Shown piece by piece: positions 55,175-64,000 of a stretch of DNA of 64,000 nt; positions within the stretch are counted from its first letter, which is position 1, and each line of letters opens with the position of its first letter. The notes under the pieces are model-generated. The model worked only from the letters and a program-made list of their open reading frames with translations. It searched no databases and was not told the DNA's origin. A program made the translations under genes and the position numbers. The DNA comes from Kingdonia uniflora (Eukaryota > Streptophyta > Magnoliopsida > Ranunculales > Circaeasteraceae), in contig JACGCM010001311.1 of the NCBI GenBank assembly GCA_014058105.1, forward strand, positions 854,501 to 918,500, in the 5' to 3' direction.

Positions 55175-57553
55175 GGGAGAAGATTTAGAGACACTAAAAA
55201 ATGAGACACTTAACTCTCACTCAAACTGAACCACACATCTCTAGAGATGAGTGGTCCTCATAATAGAGGAGGTGGAAAAGAAAACCCAGGTGGAAATGAG
55301 TTGGCAGAGACACACGTACTCTCTCTTCAAGTGGCCTCTCTCTCTTTCTCTCTCATCTCTGTAGTTTTAATTTTGAAAACAAATATTCTCTCTCTTTCAC
55401 TCAGATCTCATTATTTTTTCTCTTTTCTCTATCTACCTAAGTGAAGAACAATGACAGAAAATTTCAGTTTGCATTCGTGTCGTGACAAATCTCTCTTTTA
55501 AGGTTTAATCGAGGATCGCTGCTATTTGGATTTGTTTCTCTCTCCTCTCTCTCTCTCTCCCTTGGTTGGTTGTGTAGCGTGTGGAGTGTTGTTGCTCATT
55601 GCAATTAGGGTTTGGTGGAGCATCAGTGGTTTAGAGTGCTCTTATATAGATTGTGCATCACTGTGGTTTTAACATGTAGTTTTAATGTCGATGTAAAATG
55701 ATATTGCTTTGTAACCTATTTCTATGAATTTATCGATGTTGATATATCATCTTCTCTTTAGAACGAATTTTATGAAACAAGACTTACCTCTCTAAACTCA
55801 ATAACATCGAAGTACGCCACTCTACAAGTTCGTATTTTCAATTTTGTGATTTCTGGCATCATAACTTCCCAACTGTTTGTTCATGTTGCCTCCCCAGATT
55901 GTAATTTCGTTGATGCATCGATTATGGAATTGTCGACATTACAAGTTTCCAGAGTAAAATTCATCTTCAGATTGTCATATATTGTCGATTTCGATAATAA
56001 GATTGGCATATATATCAACTCTCGACAATAATTATTAATGATTTCGACAATAAGGTTGGCATATATAGCAACTCTCGACAATAATTGTTAAAGAAAGTCA
56101 ATGACGCATGTCCTCTTGTTTGTCTAAGAAATTACTTAGAAGATTAAGTCAATGACTCATGTGCCATTGTTTGTCTAAGAAATTACTTAGAAGATTCAGT
56201 CTATGACGCATGCGCATTAGTGGGCTATTATTACATATGGTTCGATTTACATCATATGCCATTGTTTGTCTAAGAAATTACTTAGAAAATTCAGTCAATG
56301 ACGCATGTGCCCTTAGTGGGCTATTATTATATATGGTCTGATTTACATTATTGTCGAAATCGAGAATATATTGATGGGTAAATTGTCGAAATCGACAATA
56401 TATAACAACTCTCAACAATATAGCTAGCCCACAGTCAATGACGCATGTGCCCTTGTTTGTCTAAAAATTACTTAGAAGATTCAATTATGTCATGTGCCTT
56501 AGTGGACTATTATTATATATGGTTCGATTTACATCATATGCCCTTGTTTGTCTAAGAAATTACTCAGAAGATTCAGTCAATGACGCATGTGCCCTTAGTG
56601 GGCTATTATTATATATGGTCCGATTTACATTATTGTCGAAATCGACAATATATTGATGGGTAAATTGTCGAAATCGACAATATATGAATGGGTAAATTGT
56701 CGATCATAAGTATTGTCGAAATCGACAATATATGGATGGGTAAATTGTCAACAACTATCACGGATAGGTACAAGTTTTGTTTAATGGGGTTTGGAATCAT
56801 CGATATTAGGAAACTCCCATGTCTATTTTTCATGTTTTGGAGTTGTTTATATGATTTTATCATGCATTTTTGTATGCTTGTTTGTTGTTGATGACTTGTT
56901 GCCAGAGAAATAAAGAACCTCATGTTATCGAACCCGACAATAATTGTCGAACTCGACATTGTTCTTTTGCGGTAGTTTGGAAGACTGATCGAAGAAGAAG
57001 ATAGTTCGAAAACACCCTATCTTCAAATCTGATTTCACCATTAAAATTCAAGAGAGTTCATAACCAACAACCGGTCTTCGATGAGAGAGATATAAAAAAA
57101 GTAGAGGGATATATATGACTTGATTGATGGTAAAATTAACCACAAAACCAACTCATTTTAACTAAAAATTGTTGCTTATTGAGTGAAATCTAACGGGACT
57201 AAGAGAAAATTTGCCTGTCTCGACTGAGACAGTGAGAGAGAGAGACAGACTCTTCAATTTCTCAATTTTTGCTAATGTTTTTCACTATCAGAGAGAGAGA
57301 GAAAGTTTTTTGGTGAGAAGAAAGAGATAGAGAGAGAGAGTCAGATCTGGTTTAAAATTTGAAACTGGAGAAAAAGAGATAAATATCTTCCCACTGAAGA
57401 GAGAGAGTGTATGCCAACTCATTTCCACCTAATATTATTTGTTTTTTTTTCTTTTCTACCTCCTTTATTATGAGAACCAGTCATCTCTAGATATGTGTGG
57501 TTCAGTTTGAGTGAGAGCTGAGAGTCCCGTTTTTAGTGTCTAAATCCGCCTCC
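55175..57553. mobile_element. Mutator-type element with 9-bp target duplication and long inverted ends
   Basis: 2379 bases. Both sides carry the identical 9-mer TATAACAGG (55166-55174 and 57554-57562). The ends are inverted: GGGAGAAGATTTAGAGACAC at the left, and GGAGGCGGATTTAGACACTA read inward from the right. Inverted similarity continues for about 250-300 bases, including CACTCAAACTGAACCACACA and GGTGGAAATGAGTTGGCA, followed by purine/pyrimidine-rich tracts. There is no transposase; the interior is a block of tandem and palindromic repeats. Long terminal repeats with a 9-bp duplication are the Mutator signature. Confidence 0.85.
55880..56960. repeat. Tandem and palindromic repeat block inside the Mutator-type element
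   Basis: Two repeat types alternate. One is a roughly 130-base unit containing TGTTTGTCTAAGAAATTACT, AGTCAATGACGCATGTG and TGGGCTATTATTATATATGG, present in at least four partial or full copies between 56090 and 56640. The other is the near-palindrome ATTGTCGAAATCGACAATAT, with more than eight half-sites from 55980 to 56760. Several short frames (56630-56959) are by-products of the repeats and not genes. Confidence 0.85.
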
Positions 57554-57933
57554 TATAACAGGTACACTGAGGAAATAACTAGAAGAATTAGACTATTCAC
57601 GCAAAAGCAAGTCTTTGGATTTCAAAAGATATTTAATTACAATGAGAAAAATATGATTTTACAATATTCCATTAATCCAACATGATTTAGAAGGGGCCAT
57701 CTCATTTTACAGCATTCTATAAAGGTTCTCTTCTCCTATAGCTTTTAGGGTACCCTATGACACTGATACAAAATACAAATATACAAGAAGTAAAACAGTA
57801 TATGGGATAATGCCTAGTAAAGATAGCTTACTAATTTATACAAACCTTTTAACCACCAAGCAGTTCCATTAGCCATATCTGTTTGCTAATAATTTGCATC
57901 ACATCTGAAGAACTGGATCAGTAAATGATTCCC

Positions 57934-59682
57934 TTATGTATAGACTGCTTTTGTGGTGCCTTCCATTGGTTTCCAAATAATATGCTCGAGTTTACTACAG
58001 AAGTTTTTGTAAAACTGCAAAAATGAATCAGAATTAAGGTATTAACAGCTGGAAGTAATTACAGTCTCATGTAGTACCAGATATTGTACATAAAGTGTTA
58101 CCAGAATTTATACAGCTGTAACTGTAAGCCTGTGTAACTTATTCTGTCAGTGATTAACTATATCAATGATTCATCAAATGTAATGCATTAAATTGGCTGG
58201 ACTCATTCGAGATCCGGATATGGTAAAGTTACGATCTCAAAAGTTTTCAGCTATAAAGTGAGTTCTGATATCAATATTCACTACATTTTACTTAATGCGG
58301 CTCCGGAGTGCCAACCGTGCCGTAAAAAATTATGAACACGGTTCGCCCCTTTATACCCCTCACAGCTTTTATCATGGCCATTCAACCAAAAATAACAAGG
58401 TAAGTGACAAGGAAACAATTGTAAACTTAAGAGTATGTCGAGAAGTTAAAGATATGTATAACCTCCTGACATAAGTTTCCTTTACACTAATAGTATTTTG
58501 AAATATGAGTTGTCATTTTTAAGAGAGCGAGAAAATCCAGCAACCGATATAAGAACATTAATTTGTTACATTGAAGTTCATATCATCGCTGATATACCAA
58601 GGAGATGGGAGCTGCACCCACAGCGCCCTGTGCGTCAACACTAGTTTATATAATTACGGGTCTAGACCAGAATTCAAATTCCAGGTAATATGGTTATAGT
58701 TTTGAGTTAGAATCCGCATCCACATCCACATCCACATCCAAATCCAAATCCAAATCCCAATCCGAGTTGGATCCAGTTTGATATAGAAAGATAGTCAAAT
58801 TCGAATCCAAAAACACCTGACATTATTGGAATCCGGCCCATTTTATGGTACAATAACATAATCCTAATGTTATACCCCTGAAACATGTTGAAAATATTGG
58901 TCTAGGCATCCAATTCTACTTGAAGAAAGCAACATGCTAAAGTGAATGTTACTTGAATAAATATTTTGGAATAATTAAGGATATCCGACGAGTTTAAAGT
59001 ACACTAAAAACACTTCCTAGAGTTTTAAGGTAAATCAAAAAGGTACAAACTAACCTTATGATACTCTAGAGTATCTCCAGAGGCCTTTCGTACGTCCACC
59101 ATGAAGAGTGATGGCGCAACTTCATAAACCTGATAATGAGACCACAAGGCTATGTTAGAAACCACTGAAACAACAACCAAGCCTAACACAGCAACAGGGA
59201 AAGCAATAAACATGTTAAAGATAAAAGTCACCTCCACGACAACAGCAAACTGTCCGGTCTTATTCGCAGATATTCCTTCAAGTCTCATCTGCAATAGAAT
59301 AAAGAAGGTATTGTAAGGATAAAATATTAACTCAAATCGCCAAAATCCTTTTGGTTATGTATTTTTCAGGAGAAGTTGTTATTTGACTCCGTTGTGCGTC
59401 AGTGCATAAGAATACTGGTTCAAAACATAGTTAACGCTTTCGTGGAGACTACATCGCAGAATTTCAGGTAAGTTCTGTTTAACCAGATATTATAATTGTT
59501 ATTTTCCTGCTTCTTAATAGCTGAAATATACCGTATAAGGAGTTTTCTAAATTGCGGGAGTTTACCTTGTAGTTACGGGAATGGACATTGAGACCAATGG
59601 AACCAGCAACAAACTCAATACTTGATATAATGGTTTTTGCCGGCTTCCGAGAGACAAAACGAGTTTGACGTTTTACATGATC
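57934..59682 (-). CDS. CBL-interacting protein kinase (CIPK), last four exons
   Basis: Minus strand, partial. Exons 59566-59682, 59232-59288, 59055-59129 and 57934-58014, all phase 0 with consensus junctions. They encode DHVKRQTRFVSRKP and IGLNVHSRNYK, then MRLEGISANKTGQFAVVVE, then VYEVAPSLFMVDVRKASGDT with LEYHK, and last FYKNFCSKLEHIIW plus a 12-residue tail to a TAA stop. This is the C-terminal regulatory part after the NAF motif: the PP2C-interaction segment and KA1-like fold of CIPK/SnRK3 kinases, which act downstream of CBL calcium sensors. The exon pattern fits the intron-rich CIPK clade (CIPK3/9/23/26-like). The kinase domain and NAF exon are absent up to 60.0 kb, where a solo LTR and then a copia element begin; they may lie beyond the window across a transposon-filled intron, or be lost. 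Confidence 0.85.
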
Positions 59683-60061
59683 CTGAAAGAGATAAAGAAA
59701 GTTAGATTCTGTAGTTTCGTTTTCAAGAGTTGGGAAACTGCAACAAGACATGGCCATCTTTGAAGGAGCTTATTTTTCATATGAAGTTTAACCAAATTTT
59801 TGTTCTACACGCTGAAATATAATTTGTTGAAAGTACTCCAATGTAAGTTAGCTATAAAATGGTCAAAACAGTCTATTGAGGCCTGTGTTAAAACTATATT
59901 AAGCGAGTGTTGCATTTGATGCTCAATAAATTTGATCCTAGCGCCTTAAAACACTAAGGCACACGAATATGTATATACATGTAATTAATTAAATAAAATA
60001 TCCAAAGACAAAAAAAACAGTAAATGAAAGAAGAAAATCAGAAAAAAGTAAAGAGAGATAT
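59683..60061. other. Presumed CIPK intron sequence
   Basis: AT-rich with no exon recognised; it lies upstream (minus strand) of the CIPK exon at 59566-59682, whose TCTTTCAG acceptor is intact. The last five bases are the left GATAT target duplication of the solo LTR. Confidence 0.4.
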
Positions 60062-60410
60062 TGATGTGAATTGTCCTCTAATGGTCGTTCTCATCATCAA
60101 CGGACTATTTATATTGATGCTCTTTTAATTCAAGCCTCTCCATTGCTGGAGATGCTAAGTTGATTTAGGGACTTGCTTATTTAACCAACACAAGGTTAAA
60201 GAGGAAGTTTTCCCAATTTAAGTAGAATTCTATTTAGATTAGAATTAGGGTTGCAAATTCTAATCCCCCTTGTGTTCTATAAAAGGGGAGGTCTAGGTTA
60301 TTTGTTAATGAAAGTTGAAGTTATGCTAGTAGAAACCCTAGTTTCTCTAAATCTAGATTAACTGTGATTATTCTTACGAATCTTGTTTCCGCGTTCGTAG
60401 ATTCACGTCA
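60062..60410 (+). mobile_element. Solo LTR with 5-bp target duplication
   Basis: 349 bases beginning TGATGTGAATTGTCC and ending GATTCACGTCA, so the ends are short inverted repeats (TGATGTGAAT and TGACGTGAAT) in TG...CA form. Both sides carry GATAT (60057-60061 and 60411-60415). A TATAAAA box is at 60278-60284. No internal retrotransposon sequence is attached, so this is the product of LTR-LTR recombination. Strand is set by the TATA box. Confidence 0.85.
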
Positions 60411-60540
60411 GATATCTACACATGTACTAAAACAGACTAGCGAGTTGTATGAGACTCATACAAAATTTATTATATCACAGGTAGTATAGGACTAAGATCG
60501 GGAAAATAACAACAAATCTACACTCCTCTAGAGACGTAAG

Positions 60541-60691
60541 TGTTAGCAGGGATATTTATGTTCTTTTAGTCCCACATTGGTTATTCATAGAAGTAGTTTA
60601 ATATCTCTCTTCTATATATATAGAGAGTATGATGTAACCTAAATTTATAAATTCAAAAATAATATTTTTCTCTCTTTAATTTATTTCTACA
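60541..60691 (+). repeat. 5' LTR of the copia element
   Basis: 151 bases between TGTTAGCAGGGATATTTATG and TTTATTTCTACA, ending exactly at the primer-binding site. It contains a TATATATATAGAGAG promoter-like stretch near 60616-60630. The short length is unusual but known for some plant copia lineages. The partner LTR is not in the window. Confidence 0.75.
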
Positions 60692-60703
60692 TGGTATCAG
60701 AGC
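60692..60703 (+). other. Primer-binding site (initiator Met tRNA)
   Basis: TGGTATCAGAGC is the exact complement of the 3' end of plant initiator-methionine tRNA and directly abuts the LTR. Confidence 0.9.
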
Positions 60704-61013
60704 GAATTATCCTCGTTCCACACCCTTGCTGATCGAACTCAATGGTGAGTTCGTTGGGAGGTCGCAGAAGGGCAACACGCCTCATGCTCGGGGTTAAAAA
60801 ATTTAGGGTTGCGATTTTGCTCTTGTTGGTCTGATTCACGTCGCTGCGCTCTCTCTTTTGAAGAACGACGATTATCATTGCCTCCTTGGTAACTTTATTT
60901 TGATCTCAACCTAAGCTTCCGCAATTTTTAGTTTTTTGGTTATGATCGTGAGATGCGATAGATGTTTATCTGAATTTCAGATCTGTTTCGTTTATTTGAG
61001 GTAATTGATCGTG

Positions 61014-62063
61014 ATGGTTATCGGTGACGAGCCGAGTTTGAGTTCGACCGTTTCGTCGATTGGAACGAGTGAAGATCTCTAATCCTTCAACTATGTTCAT
61101 GATAATCCAAATCTAAAGATTTCCTCACAGCCTCTAGATGACTTGAATTATGTTCGATGGGCACAGTCCGTAAAATTGTTTGTTGGTGGCCGTGAAAAGA
61201 TAGGGTTTCTTATTCGCACATAAAAAGAACCTGTAGAATTAGATCCAAAGTATGCAAAGTTGTTCTCAGATGATTCGATGGTGAGAACTTGGTTGATTAA
61301 TTCTATGCAGCCGACGATCTCCACTGAGTACTTATTCACGAATAATGCACATCTGATTTGGAAATCACTTCATAAGGTATATTCTCAGCGAAAGAATAAT
61401 ACAAAGATCTTCCAACTTTCTAATGAGATTGAGAATTTTAAACATGATACCCAAACTTTGGGGATGTATTATGCGAGACTTCGATTGAGTTGGGAAGAAT
61501 TATCTCATTATGATAGCTTCATCGAGTGGCCAGATAGCGCACCAAGTTAAAAGGTTCCCCCCCCACTTACGACAACAGAGATTTATGCAAAGATTGTAGA
61601 AAAGACTCGGGTGTTTCAGTTTCTTGCAGGGCTCAATCCCGACTTTGAGTATGCACGAATTCATATACTTGATAGGACTCCTTTCCCAACTCTTGAGGAG
61701 GCACACGCATATTGTCTTTCCGATCAAAGTCGTCGGTCACATATGCTTTATATCTCCAAGATCCCTTCAGAGACATCTGCTATGGCTGTTCGTTATGCTT
61801 ATCCGGTACCACCGTCAGTTCCTTCACAAACTTCACAGACATCACCACCTAGCCTTTCTCCGTTACCAACGGCTTCTGGTAACTCTCGTCCCCCGAGAAA
61901 GAAGTGTGATTATTGTGGTAAGTGGGGACATCTAAAAACAACCTATCATGCTTTGCATGGTTGTCCTGTTGGTTATCAACCCTGCCCATCTCAGCCCTCA
62001 GCACACATATCTGCCGACTCTAGTGCGCCAGATTCTTCGGCCTTTAGTGCTCTCTCAGGATGA
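61014..62063 (+). pseudogene. copia gag polyprotein region
   Basis: Starts at ATG 61014, then stops at about 61080 and again near 61221; the open parts are 61260-61550 and 61611-62063. Motifs: LDDLNYVRWAQSVKLFVGG, TWLINSMQPTIS, WKSLHKVYSQ (the copia gag domain) and, near 61900-61960, a zinc knuckle CDYCGKWGHLKTTYHALHGC in which the third cysteine of CCHC is tyrosine. A run of C residues near 61557-61564 accompanies a frame break. Packaging protein of the element; not functional here. Confidence 0.85.
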
Positions 62064-62069
62064 GATCAA

Positions 62070-63660
62070 CAGGTTTCGACAACTTGTCTCTATGTCTTCC
62101 ACACCAGCAACTTCTCATGCAGGTAACTTCGCATCCGCAAATAGTATTTTTGCATCTCCGACATCACCTTGGATTGTTGACTCGGGTACCACCAATAATA
62201 TGTCTAGTATGTTTTATCTTTTTTGATCTTATGAATCTAGTTCATGACAACGGATTGTTCGCCTTGCCAATAGAACTGAGACTCCTATTGCAGGGAAGAT
62301 TTGTATCCCGATTACAAATTCCCTTTACCCGATGTTCTTCATGTCCCTCAGTTGGATACTAATCTTCTTTTTGTTAGTAAAATTACTAGAAATAAAAATT
62401 ACTAAAAAATAACCTTCTTTCCTGATTATGTTGTTTTTCAGGATATGGTGTCACGGAAGATGATTGGCAGTGGACGTGAAAATGGTGGTCTTTATTTCCT
62501 GGATGGACCTGTCTCTTATATTTCTCCCCAAGCTCTCCAGTTAAAGTCTATGTCTAGTAGTGAAAATGTAAAGCGGGTGCTACGTTGGCATCACACCGCT
62601 TAAGTCATATTTCCTTTTAAGTATCTACGTTATTTGTTTCCGTCTTTCTTTTCCAAAGTATCTATGTCTGATTTGTCTTGTGAGACGTATGAACTAGCTA
62701 AGCATTGTTGTAGCACGAATCCGCTTAGTATTAATAACACTTCATCTTGCTTTGATATTGTGCATTCAGATGTTTGGGGTCCTGCCCTCGTTACCTCTGG
62801 TTTAGAATTTCGTTATTTTGTGTTGTCAATTGATGATTTTTCGAGGTGTACTTGAGTTTATTTGATGAAATTCAAGGATGAGGTCTCCTTTATTTTTCAG
62901 ATATTCACCACAATGGTTCGCACTCAGTTTGGGAAAACTATTAAAGTTTTTCTCTTCGATCAGGGTGGGAAATTTATGTCCCAAATAAATTCTGTAATGT
63001 TAATGGCATTGAACATCAAACCTCTAATACGAAAACTCCACAACAAAATGGCAAATCGAAAAGGAAAAATCGTCACATTCTTGATCTTGCTCGTGCTATG
63101 TCTATTGGCATGAATGCCCCCTTGCGTTTTTGGTATGACGTCGTTCTTACGACAATATTTCTTATCAATCGGTCTCCATCTCGAGTTCTTGGTTTTCGCA
63201 CCCCGTATTCTACTCTTTATCCTGATCGTTCTACTTTTCAGATTCTACCTCGTATTTTTGGGTGGGTCTGTTTCGTCCAAGTCACTGGGTCAACCTCTAA
63301 ACTCGATCCTCGTGCCTTGAAATGTGTGTTCCTGGATTACTCTCATGCTCAAAAGAGTTATAGGTGCTTCCATCCCTTATTCCGTTGCCATTTCACATTT
63401 ATGGATGTTATTTTCTTCGAACATGCTCCGTTCTTTACGGGCAACATTCTCTCTCAGGGGGAGTGTTTTCCAGTTTGTCCTCTTCCTTCAAATAATGTAT
63501 CTTCTCCTCCTTCAGATCCACTTCCGTTGAGTATTCTATATGAGTCTGCAATCCCACCTTTAGTTTCACCTTTAGTTTTATGTCCTTTACAGGTTTATAC
63601 TCGACGACATCCAGGACGCCAACCTCCTACACCAGACTGCCAAACATCCTTGTAGCTCCA
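62070..63660 (+). pseudogene. copia protease, pre-integrase and integrase region
   Basis: Protease active-site motif WIVDSGTTNNMS near 62169-62205 (DSG form), then LRWHHTA and YLFPSFFSKVSMSDLSCETY (pre-integrase zinc region, 62580-62700) and the integrase core (HSDVWGPALV, then SIDDFSR, near 62760-62850; FLFDQGGKFMS near 62955; later MNAPLRFWYDVVLT and LINRSPSRVL). It is split over at least four frames with stops near 62225, 62600 and 62855. The order is that of Ty1/copia, with integrase before reverse transcriptase. Confidence 0.85.
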
Positions 63661-63889
63661 CGTCCGCCACCTGCCACCGATTTACCTTTATCCGGTATTG
63701 ATCCTTCTCCTACTTATATACTAATGATGATTTACTTGTTTCTCATAGTGATGATGATATACCAATTGCTATTAAGAAAGAGAAACGTAATGCAGGGAAG
63801 CCCAATAGATATTCAGATACAACAGTTTATTCTATTGTTAATTATACTTCAGATCATCATTTATTTCCTACTTACAGAGCTTTTCTAAC

Positions 63890-64000
63890 TTTCTCTCTCT
63901 GGTTGATATACCGCGTATATTGACAGATGTGTTAGCCAAACCTCATTGGAAGGCTGGGATGTTGGAAGAATTACATGTATTAGAAATCAATACCTGGTCA
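63890..64000 (+). pseudogene. copia reverse transcriptase, first residues
   Basis: The last 110 bases encode DIPRILTDVLAKPHW and MLEELHVLEINTW, matching the start of the copia reverse transcriptase domain (EALxxPxWxxAMxEEMxAL...TW). The rest lies beyond the window. Confidence 0.7.

Larger units (their letters stand above)
60541..64000 (+). mobile_element. Ty1/copia retrotransposon, 5' part, runs off the window
   Basis: A short 5' LTR (60541-60691, TGTTAG...CTACA) is followed directly by the primer-binding site TGGTATCAGAGC (60692-60703). Then come gag with a zinc knuckle, protease, a GAG-pre-integrase region, integrase and the start of reverse transcriptase, the Ty1/copia order. Stops and frameshifts occur throughout, so it is inactive. 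The 3' half is outside the window. Confidence 0.9.

Noticed and set aside
55880..56960. CRISPR-like repeated palindromes
   Set aside because: The repeats lack unique regular spacers, lie inside a Mutator-type transposon in a plant genome, and no cas genes exist here.
1..64000. tRNA, rRNA or snoRNA genes
   Set aside because: I found no cloverleaf with A and B boxes and no rRNA sequence; the only tRNA-related sequences are the primer-binding sites of LTR elements.

Overview
This is a stretch of nuclear DNA from a flowering plant, most likely a eudicot. It is AT-rich, carries GT-AG introns and plant-only gene families (EBF F-box, EPFL peptide, CIPK kinase, DUF4050), and about two thirds of it is decayed transposable elements. 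I cannot place it to genus. Every gene model below comes from reading splice junctions by eye and matching protein motifs from memory; no search was run.

Layout. 1-5.2 kb: one arm of a long-range inverted repeat, a LINE fragment and a gypsy-type gag-like ORF series. 5.2-13.05 kb: the left end of a CACTA (En/Spm) transposon with a TGACGT subterminal array, degenerate TNP1-like and TNP2-like transposase genes on the minus strand, and between them and the end at least five fragments of unrelated host genes (MCM4, AUX/IAA, a bulb-type lectin protein, BPI/LBP, an ERI-1-like exonuclease). 13.1-23.4 kb: a short ORF with an RNase H1 N-terminal (viroplasmin-type) domain and a C-terminal membrane segment, the second inverted-repeat arm, a 2.3 kb near-palindrome, a PIF/Harbinger transposase remnant and a small Mutator-type element. 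26.4-34.2 kb: a gag-only LTR element on the minus strand into which a 4.9 kb 5'-truncated LINE has inserted, leaving a perfect 12-bp target duplication.

35-53.4 kb is the gene-bearing part: organellar ribosomal protein bL36 (two exons), a DUF4050 protein (four exons, the first only 14 nt), a broken mitochondrial HSP26.5-type small heat-shock gene with a heat-shock promoter, a complete EIN3-binding F-box gene (EBF1/2 type, 653 aa) and an EPFL secreted peptide gene (104 aa). Two related MITEs lie between EBF and EPFL.

55.2-64 kb: a 2.4 kb Mutator-type element (9-bp target duplication) filled with palindromic tandem repeats, the last four exons of a CBL-interacting protein kinase on the minus strand, a solo LTR, and the first 3.5 kb of a degenerate Ty1/copia element that runs off the right edge.

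The genes do not form a pathway. EBF (ethylene signalling), EPFL (epidermal and growth patterning), CIPK (calcium signalling) and bL36 (organelle translation) are independent single genes separated by transposons. The most unusual material is the multi-gene-capturing CACTA element, the long palindrome at 18.4-20.7 kb, the HSP pseudogene that keeps its heat-shock promoter, and the upstream reading frames of EBF.
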